A stretch of DNA of 64,000 nucleotides from Trema orientale (taxonomy: Eukaryota > Streptophyta > Magnoliopsida > Rosales > Cannabaceae), in the NCBI GenBank assembly GCA_002914845.1, contig JXTC01000212.1, positions 158,718 through 222,717 on the forward strand. The letters run 5' to 3'. The notes under the pieces were generated by a model. That model had not been told where the DNA came from. It worked only from the letters and a program-made list of their open reading frames with translations, and ran no database searches. The number at the start of each line of letters is the position of its first letter. Position 1 is the first letter of the stretch. The position numbers were made by a program, and so were the translations under genes. Of the stretch, positions 56,652-64,000 are shown in pieces.

Positions 56652-57915
56652 ATGGGGAGGAGCCCTTGTTGCTCTAACGAGGGCTTGAACAGAGGCGCTT
56701 GGACAGTTCATGAAGACAAAATTCTAAGTGAATACATCAAAAACCATGGCGAAGGCCGCTGGAGAAACCTTCCTCAAAAAGCAGGTGAATAATTTATAAT
56801 AATACCATATATATATATATATATATGATAGAATCTGGGGTCTTAATTATCATTCTTGGATATTTATACAAACTTTACAGGTTTAAAAAGATGTGGGAAG
56901 AGCTGCAGACTCCGGTGGTTGAACTATCTTAGACCAGATATTAAGAGAGGAAACATTTCACCGGATGAAGAAGAACTTATCATTAGACTCCACAAGCTTT
57001 TGGGCAACAGGTCCTTAATTAACAATTAATGCTAATGATCTCTATTAATATCAATTATATATAATATTGTTTACACAACATTTTTAGTAATTAATTTGCT
57101 AACTTTACCCCCTTTTTCTTGTTCCCTAATTGATCAGATGGTCTCTAATTGCCGGAAGACTTCCAGGGCGAACAGACAATGAAATAAAGAACTATTGGAA
57201 TACCAATTTAGGCAAAAAAGTACCACTAGTCCAACACCTCCACCAAACCACTTCTTCTAATACTACTGCTACTACTTCATCTAACCAATCCAAGAAACCA
57301 AAGACCAACCACTCCTCCTCGAGCCCCGGCAAGGCGCCACTGGCCGAAATGGGTGCGCACGTGGTCCGGACAAAAGCCATCAAGTGCAGCACCACGGCTG
57401 GAGTCTTTCTCAACTACCCTAAGCCAAACAGAACAGATGAGGGAGTGGCTGACCACGCTGGAGGAGTAGTGGTACCCTCTAAGGATCATGATGAGGACAA
57501 ATACGACGTTGCTTCCAACTGTTACGACATTAATTCAGTTGTGCAGGGATCTGGCTTAAGCGCTTTTGATGATCATGAATATTATGTTAATGCACAAGAC
57601 ACTAATTTGTCCCAGAATAAGTACTTTGTGGACCAGATGGAGGAGCTTTGCCTTTCGGATCTTCTAAACTCGGATTATTTTGATTTTCCAGTTCATGATC
57701 ATAATTTTGTCGATACTTACAATTATAATGTATCAACTTATAATCATCCCAAGGACGAAATTGTCGGTGATCATCATGATAATCATGATCATGATCTACT
57801 ATTCTCCCAGGGGTATGATTGGATCAGTACTAGTTGTAGTAGTATGACTGTTATAGACCCAAATGTGGGCCCAGATTTTCATTCCAATGCCGAGGGAGAC
57901 TGGCTTGCAGATTAG
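56652..57915 (+). CDS. TT2: R2R3-MYB transcription factor, TT2/MYB123-like (subgroup 5)
   Basis: Three exons: 56652-56784, 56881-57010 and 57138-57915, joined at GT-AG introns in the phase-1 and phase-2 positions conserved in R2R3-MYBs; 346 aa. R2 (residues ~14-64) has W17, W37 and W57; R3 (~67-112) has I70, W89 and W108. The bHLH-contact motif [DE]Lx2Rx3Lx6Lx3R is perfect at E76-R95. [10 protein letters not shown] (163-172) is the subgroup-5 signature of TT2-type regulators. In that family the protein works in the nucleus with a TT8-type bHLH and TTG1-type WD40 protein to switch on late flavonoid genes such as ANR/BAN for proanthocyanidins. The C-terminal half is low-complexity: Ser/Thr/Asn-rich (125-150), an acidic [14 protein letters not shown] patch (258-271, possible activation region) and a His/Asp run (299-308). 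It looks intact. An anthocyanin or MYB5-type role is less likely; the exact target set is inference. Confidence 0.9.
56806..56826 (+). repeat. TA microsatellite in MYB intron 1
   Basis: An uninterrupted (AT)n run of about 10 units lies within the 96-bp first intron, between the donor GTGAAT and the acceptor TTTACAG. It accounts for about a fifth of the intron. Confidence 0.85.
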
Positions 57916-59042
57916 TCTTGGAATTTTTTTATTTTTTATTTTTTGGTCTTTTTCCTATCTTTCTAGGGAAAAATAATTTGTAGTCTTCTAGATAATTATA
58001 TTAGCTCGTAGAAATTTCCTGTATATGCTCGGTTTCAGTAGAGTAGGGTAGAGTAGTGTAGGGTAACTTTTACAATTAAGTGTGATCATTTTTAGTATCA
58101 ACTGTGTAAATAGAAAAAGGGGTAACTGTGTAAATTTTTAGGATGTCTATGAAGAAACTAGTTTTTTGGCCTTGTTATGAACCGTACAATTTTTATTCTT
58201 GGGGTTAAATATTAATAGTTTTTGAATTATATTCTGTATCACTTTACTCATCGAATTTTTAAATTACATAGTAATGACCAATGAATTATACAATTATTAC
58301 AGTAATGGCCCCTTTATCACAAACTATTAATTTTTTTAACAAAAAATAGTTATAGACAAAGCATATAATTGGATATTATTTACTTCTATGAGTCAGAATT
58401 TTATTTTTAGTCATGGTTACTAAATTGTATGATCTACAGATGACCTTTTTAACTTGCAACCTACTATTAAAATTATGACGGACAATACATGCAAAAAGTA
58501 CGTAGTAGCATCTAAAATGTATATTCAAGAGGGAATTTTGAAATTTTGAACAAAAAAAGTGCATAGTCACAGAAAACTTTTCTCCACATTTGTAGCTTTA
58601 ATAACCCTAAAATTGTAAATTTATAATATATCTTTCTTTCTCTCCAAATTTTTTATTTAGTTTCTTTTCCCTCAAATATCCTTTAAGATGCTACCGTGTA
58701 CTCTTCACGTATATTTTCTATCAAAAATTTAAAAGTGTACTGCAATTTAGATTATTTAGAGACTAAATTATTTCATATTAAAAAATTTAAGAATTTAATT
58801 ACCACAATTAGAATTTTGAGAACCAAACTGCCTCAAATGTGATAGTTCACGGACTATTTGTGCCATATATAAATGTTTTTCTTTTTTTAAGGGTGTAGAA
58901 TATTATAACATATATAAACATATATAGATGTATGCACGTGATTTCCTTACTGATGGGACACCTGGTTAAATAAATCGAATATTTATCCCTTTGTTTTTGT
59001 CCTCAAGTTTTTATACATGGCTTAGTGACCTAGAAACGATAA
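57916..59042. other. 3' flank of the MYB gene, no further gene
   Basis: The first ~250 bases probably hold the 3' UTR (T-rich tract just after the stop, then GTAGGGTAGAGTAGTGTAGG repeats near 58040-58065). The remainder is AT-rich intergenic DNA. Phrases such as AATTACATAGTAATGACC near 58260 resemble MITE subterminal sequence, but I cannot delimit an element. Confidence 0.45.
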
Positions 59043-59534
59043 TGTTGGAATACAAGTATATATATATTTATATACAGGTGTTATACATCAAATTCACAGA
59101 TTTTGATCTCGAGATTTCCTCCATCTAAAATTCAAGTTTCTAAGATATTAGGGATTGGATTTGGAATTTAAGAGATATAATTACTCAAATAAAGATTTTA
59201 CTAGATCTTGAGGGAAAAATACGAATTCAAATTCGTATTTACTGTAATTTTTTTTGTAATCTTTTTTATATTTGAAAAGATCTTATCTGTAGCAGAAACC
59301 TATCTCCTCAGGTCTATAAATATAAGGCTCCTGAGCAGAAAAAGACAACTAAAAGCTCTCTTATAACCATTATATTGAGAAAATAACACCGACTATAGTG
59401 GATGTAAGTACTTTGTTCGAAAGACTGAACCACTCTAAAATCCCTGTGTTCATCATTTTCTCTCCCATTTTTCTTTTAATCTTTAGTTTTCTTCAAAAAC
59501 TAATAACCCCATTGTTATACACGTTTTGGTATCA
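59043..59534 (+). repeat. Tat-type LTR
   Basis: About 490 bp from TGTTGGAATACAAG to TTTTGGTATCA. It has a good promoter TCTATAAATATAAGG at 59312-59326, followed by a leader with TTGTTCGAAAGACTG and a CT-rich tail, and is followed by a primer-binding site. No matching partner LTR is seen in the window. Confidence 0.6.
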
Positions 59535-59540
59535 ATAATG

Positions 59541-59558
59541 TGGTGCTAGAAGGAGGCC
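59541..59558 (+). other. Primer-binding site after the Tat-type LTR
   Basis: TGGTGCTAGAAGGAGGCC, the same form as at 13868-13888. About 10 bases later the sequence changes to a minus-strand CRM fragment, so the element it primed is not preserved here. Confidence 0.62.
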
Positions 59559-59569
59559 TTCAGTAAAAA

Positions 59570-60575
59570 TAGCCCACTTGATGTATTTTTGATCTCTTGG
59601 CGCGTGCTCCTGTAACTGGACCAATGGGAACTTGAATAGGATTCGTATTCTATGCTCTCGTGCTTGACATGTCCTCATCATTCCCCTCCTCTTGAAAAGG
59701 ATTTGTCCTCAAATCAAGTTCATCACCTGCAACAAAAGGACTCAAATCAGAGACATTGAAAGTAGCACTCATATTATACTCACCAGGCAAGTCAAGCTTG
59801 TATGCATTGTCGTTGATCCGTTCTAAGACTTGGAAAGGTCCATCTCCTCTAGGTAACAGCTTGGATTTCCTTTGTATTCGAAACTGCTCCTTTCGCATGT
59901 GCAACCAAACCCAATCACCAGGTTTAAAGACCACCTGTTGTTGGCCTTTATTGGCTTGTTTGGCATATTATTCAGTCCTTCGTTCGATGTTGAGCTTTGC
60001 TTTCTCATAAATCTGCTTTACAAGGTCAGCTTTTCTTTTTCCATCTAAATTTACACGCTCAGATAAAAATAATGGTGATAAATCCAAAGGTGTTAAAGGA
60101 TTAAAACCATAAACAATTTCAAATGGTGAAAATTTAGTTGCAGAATGAACAGAACGATTATAAGCAAACTCAACATGTGGTAAACACTCTTCCCAAGTTT
60201 TGATATTCTTTTTAATAATAGCCCTCAACAAAGTAGACAAAGTCCTATTCACTACTTCAGTTTGACCATTGGTTTGAGGATGACAAGTAGTTGAAACCAA
60301 CAACTTAATTCCTAACTTAACCCATAAAGTCTTCCAGAAGTAACTCAAGAACTTAGGATCTCTATCAGAAACAATTGTTCTAGGCATGCCATGCAATCTT
60401 ACAATCTCTCTAAAGAACAAATCAATAACATGGGAAGTATCATCAGATTTGTGACATGGAATGAAGTGTGCCATCTTAGAAAATCTATCTACCACCACAA
60501 AAATTAAATCTCTACCCCGTTTAGACCTAGGAAAACCTAACACAAAGTCCATTTAAATATCAATCCAAGGATTTG
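59570..60575 (-). pseudogene. CRM-like integrase fragment, second copy
   Basis: The minus strand encodes the integrase core at 59968-60552 ([78 protein letters not shown]) and the C-terminal part at 59640-59934 ([53 protein letters not shown]). It is very close to 51300-52260 in the other CRM-like element but better preserved. Cut off on both sides; no LTR seen. Confidence 0.85.
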
Positions 60576-62194
60576 TAAAGAAGAAGCCCACATGTCAGCT
60601 CCTTAAAGGGCAATACAATTTTTTAAAAATTGCACTTAAGTCCCTAATTTTCAATTTTTCTCTCAAATTCGTCCTTCAGTTTTACAATGTAGTCCCTCTA
60701 TCAAATATTCTCACATTTTCGCCCAAATTCGAATTTAATTTTATTTTTATTTAATATTTTTTTAATAAAATTGGGAGAAAAGACCAAAATACTCTTCTAA
60801 ATTTTAAGGGATTTTACAAAACCAATAGATCTAGGTATGTGAGTCACGATGAGACGCAAAAGTATAATATAATACGATATGATGCGACATGACATGTTAG
60901 AGTATTGGCTAATCGTAAAAGTGATCCCATTTTTTTTTAAAAAAAAATTGTGTTGCAATATACGTAATTAATAGCCGTAAATAAGTACCCTCAAAGTATA
61001 AAAAAGACACAATCACCTAATATAGTTTTTCCACCAACAATATCCTTTATTGTATTTTGTTGACTAAAGTTCCCGGTAAAGATATAATTCATCGGTTAAG
61101 GCTTAAGGGCGCCAGATCTAATTAAGCTAATAAACGCGACTATTCTTTCTTTGTCAAACTCACCCACCACTATTCACTCAAAAAAGAAAAAGAAAAAGCA
61201 CCTACCGTTAATTAATAGGGACCACAAAAAAAAAGTTTTATTGCTTCTATATATATGGACCTGTTGGTATACAAATCACAACAATAAGGTCAACATTTCG
61301 ACGTGGAGTTTTTTTCATCTACGTACAATGATGAAGTTTGTGAGATAAACGTACGAGGTCATTTAATGATGCAAAAATGGGAAATAAAAAGAAGGAAAAA
61401 TCCTTAAAAACTATACTTTATGATTGAAAAAAACATTGGCTACAATATGATATATGTTATCGGTTCATAAAACTAGATACATATACTTGATAAGTTATAT
61501 ATTTAATATTTATTATACTGTAGTTTAGTTTATATCCTAATTAAATGGGTGACAATAAACAACTAAATACCATCCAGCGTTACTTTTTTTTTTTTGTGTT
61601 TTTGTTTTTGTTTGGTTTTTTTTTTTCTTTTTTTTGAGTGAATCATCCAACCTTTATAACACGGAGATTGGAAAATTTTCAAAGTATATAATATATAAAA
61701 TATTACAATTTAGAACTTTTAAGTATTATTTTATATAATTTGCATAAATTTCGACCTGTACATTTAATGGCTTAATTTGTTACCGTTACATATGTTGACA
61801 CTCAGTGTGTCTATTAAAAAAAAAAAAGTGCAACGAATGCTTTATATAGAGTTGATATATATAAGTACATATATCACATATCGGACAATTTCAGGACCAC
61901 GGGAGCTGGAATCTTAAGGATCTTCCAGTCAATAATTGCTTCCATGATATAATTTTGTGAATCTCTTTAATCATATATATTGCTTCATAGACTTAAATGT
62001 ATTGAACTAACTTTCTAACGTCTTGAAAGTTTGTTGTAGCCATCAGCCGCCTCATGGTCCTTCTCTCCGGCGCTCTTATTGTATACTGTACGAGATTTTG
62101 ATTTTTCGGAGGTGCCCCTAATTACGCTACATGTACGTACCTACCAACATTGTTTTCATGCAGTATGTCAATATATGATCATTATATGCGAGCA
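60576..62194. other. Intergenic, no gene recognised
   Basis: AT-rich with a T-rich low-complexity run at about 61585-61636. Near 60620-60720 the AAGTCCCTAATTTTCAATTT phrases are typical of plant repeat-derived intergenic DNA. No coding or RNA signal. Confidence 0.45.
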
Positions 62195-62907
62195 TTGTTA
62201 GAAAAAAGTATTACAAAAAATTATATATCTAGAAATAAAAATACAATAATATTATATCAATAATATGAGTATTGTAGTAAATATTAAACAAAGAAGAAAT
62301 CACATAAATCACAATTAATTAACTACAAGTAGGATAATAATAATAATCACTATTATAAAATAACAAATGAGTTTAAAAAAACAAACCGAGTCTTGTGTTT
62401 CACACAATGTCCTTAAAACAATTACGCCTCCTCACCGGGGTGCTTAGAGGAATGCTAACGGCATCTATTTTTTAGGATAAAACAGCTCACGAGTAGCAAG
62501 ATTGCACCAAATTACCACTCCTAACCAACTGATATGTGCCCAAACACTATCACCAGAAAATAAGAGACTCTACCAGAGAGTTTGAACTAGAAAGAAATTC
62601 AAAAACCTCACTCACCGCACTAACTAACTTCTAACTGCTACAGAGAGTATATAAGAGAGAAGGAAGAAGCTGATTACTTTGGTGTATTGAGAAGTGAAGA
62701 TGAGCTCTCCTTTAATAGTGCTCAAGGGAGTATCTACCATAAATCCTCTCCACAAAGCCCAAAAACGTTTTATCAGTTTTGAAAATTAAATCCAAATGTT
62801 TTTAGCTGTTATAGAAATTTTATGGCCCCTAAAAATTTTGATGTTACACATTTTTATTAAGACCCAGATATTTCTGGTTCCAGAACCTTCTTTTTGGGCT
62901 TTGAGAT
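62195..62907. other. Possible LTR-like remnant
   Basis: Contains a GC-richer island CGCCTCCTCACCGGGGTGC near 62426-62444, then GAGAGTATATAAGAGAGAAGG (TATA-like) near 62644-62664 and a CT/GA-rich leader. This resembles an LTR promoter and leader but has no TG/CA ends or target duplication that I can see. Confidence 0.3.
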
Positions 62908-64000
62908 TGTGACATCCCTCGATCCCACTCACGTACGTGAGGATATTCGTAAAATTATTCAGTGAGATCAGGAGATGTCACTCGACTTACGATTGGTAAA
63001 ATCGGAGAAAATTAAAACTTTTAAAACTTTCTTGAAGAAAAGGAAAATTCCACTCATAATTATACATACTCCAATACATACATATATATACAGCATGGAA
63101 AAGTGAGCCTCTCATAAAATATACATAGTACATATTATACACAAACTCAAACAAATACAAAATTCTCAGTCAGAAAACCACAGCGTCAAAATACTCATAT
63201 ACACAGGCCGCGGTCAGAAAGTCAGCGCTCCTCCTCCAAACTTACATATGAGCAGTATCATCTGCAATGTAAGAATATTCGTGAGTGTAAAACTCAGTAA
63301 GTAACATATACAGATGCAGAGTGCACATGGCAGATAACATATAATCATATGATTGGGATCCCTGTGTATATTGTATTGCCTGACAAGACCGTGAATCGCA
63401 TACTGAGCCACTCAGAGAGCATATAACATATCATGAGCAGTATGGAGGTCTCGAGTCCCAAATACATCTCAAACCCCTCTGTGTGCTGCAGAGGTCCACC
63501 CCATACTACCGTCAGAGTGTTCCCGAAGGAACCATATTGTCCCCGAAGGAACCATATTATCCCCGAAAGGATCAGAGTGTTTCCGAAGGAACCAGAGTGT
63601 CCCCGAAGGAACCATATCACATATTTGGATGCTGGCCTGCCACACCCTATTCACAAATACTCGTCAGACAATATAAATACATAAAGTGTTCATGTCTCAT
63701 GCAAAGCTGAATGATAAATGCATATGTACACATATCCACGAATTCCATATTCACATATTTCACAGATTCATAGAAATACAGAATTTCTTACATTGCAGGT
63801 GTGACGTTACTTACCTCGAAGTTGAGCTTTCTTAGTCTTTATTATTCATGAAATGCCCTTTGCTCAAGGTACAGCTGACATGCTCCTATTATTTAACCCA
63901 TAACATTTTCACTTGATCACTAAGCATGTGATTCCAAATTAATTTATACTTAATCTTTGACTTAAAATTCCTAATATGTTTCCCAACTAGTCAAAATAAA
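62908..64000 (-). repeat. Tekay-type LTR running off the right edge
   Basis: The left end TGTGACATCCCTCGATCCC is the reverse of a chromovirus LTR end (GGGATCGAGGGATGTCACA). A stretch near 63790-63815 (TTACATTGCAGGTGTGACG, TTACTTACCTCGAAG) matches the minus-oriented LTR at 3359-5594. No primer site to its left, so probably a solo LTR. The other end lies outside the window. Confidence 0.58.
63521..63620 (+). repeat. 20-bp minisatellite, five units, inside the LTR
   Basis: Five consecutive 20-bp units: (T/C)CCCGAAGGAACCATATTRT and variants with AGAGTGT endings, in perfect 20-bp register from 63521. Units contain CCGAAGGAAC; no spacers, so not a CRISPR array. Confidence 0.9.

Noticed and set aside
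57130-57137. ATG at 57130 as the start of a 261-aa MYB fragment
   Set aside because: It lies in intron 2; the upstream exons with conserved splice phases give the full R2R3 domain.
57192-57489. Minus-strand ORFs opposite MYB exon 3
   Set aside because: Antisense shadows of a clearly supported coding exon.
63521-63620. Regular 20-bp repeats as a possible CRISPR array
   Set aside because: Units are directly adjacent with no spacers, in a plant LTR.
1-64000. A novel multi-gene system
   Set aside because: Apart from the MYB gene, every coding region I could recognise belongs to known retroelement families; the unassigned stretches show no gene cluster.

Overview
This is a plant nuclear window, almost certainly from a eudicot. 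It is AT-rich, packed with nested Ty3/gypsy and Ty1/copia LTR retrotransposons of plant-specific clades (Tekay-, CRM-, Tat- and Athila-like) and small MITEs, and it holds one spliced plant regulatory gene. I see no rRNA, tRNA gene, CRISPR array or bacterial-type operon. Two N-gaps (18730-18782 and 32070-32139) and a single N (40438) show that it comes from a draft assembly.

The one host gene I can support is a three-exon R2R3-MYB transcription factor at 56652-57915 (+, 346 aa). It carries the bHLH-contact motif in R3 and the subgroup-5 VxRTKAxxCS motif, so it is probably a TT2/MYB123-type activator of proanthocyanidin synthesis. A TATA box and a 7-codon upstream ORF precede it.

Layout. 1-5594: minus-strand Tekay-like gypsy element running off the left edge, split by a solo copia LTR with a perfect 5-bp target duplication. 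5.6-8.2 kb: AT-rich degenerate repeats. 8.2-9.2 kb: copia relic. 9.2-13.9 kb: remains of Athila/Tat-type elements with two GC-rich minisatellites. 14047-23622: a complete-ended Athila-like element with 5-bp TSD, carrying gag and protease but no recognisable RT or integrase, and itself hit by a solo LTR of its own family (17556-18939, TSD TGCAC). 23.6-25.9 kb: Tat relic. 26.1-34.3 kb: mosaic of Tekay-like and copia fragments. 34.3-36.2 kb: Athila LTR piece and Tat gag-protease relic. 36.2-42.5 kb: a non-coding block bounded by two direct copies of one sequence and containing five MITE-like foldbacks. 42.8-47.9 kb: minus-strand Tat pol with the extra RNase H. 47.9-53.0 kb: plus-strand CRM-like element with its 3' LTR. 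53.0-55.0 kb: Tekay-type LTR. 55.8-56.3 kb: LINE RNase H relic, then the MYB gene. 59.0-60.6 kb: Tat-type LTR with primer site and a second CRM fragment. 62.9-64.0 kb: another Tekay-type LTR leaving the window.

All LTR-element genes here look like fossils with multiple breaks. The gene content does not form a pathway: the MYB acts alone in this window, and its surroundings are transposon strata. I did not find a convincing undescribed system. The most interesting signals are the two near-identical inverted 172-bp MITEs with a paralogous empty site, the same-family solo LTR inside the Athila-like element, the GC-rich minisatellites shared by Athila LTRs, and the MYB upstream ORF.
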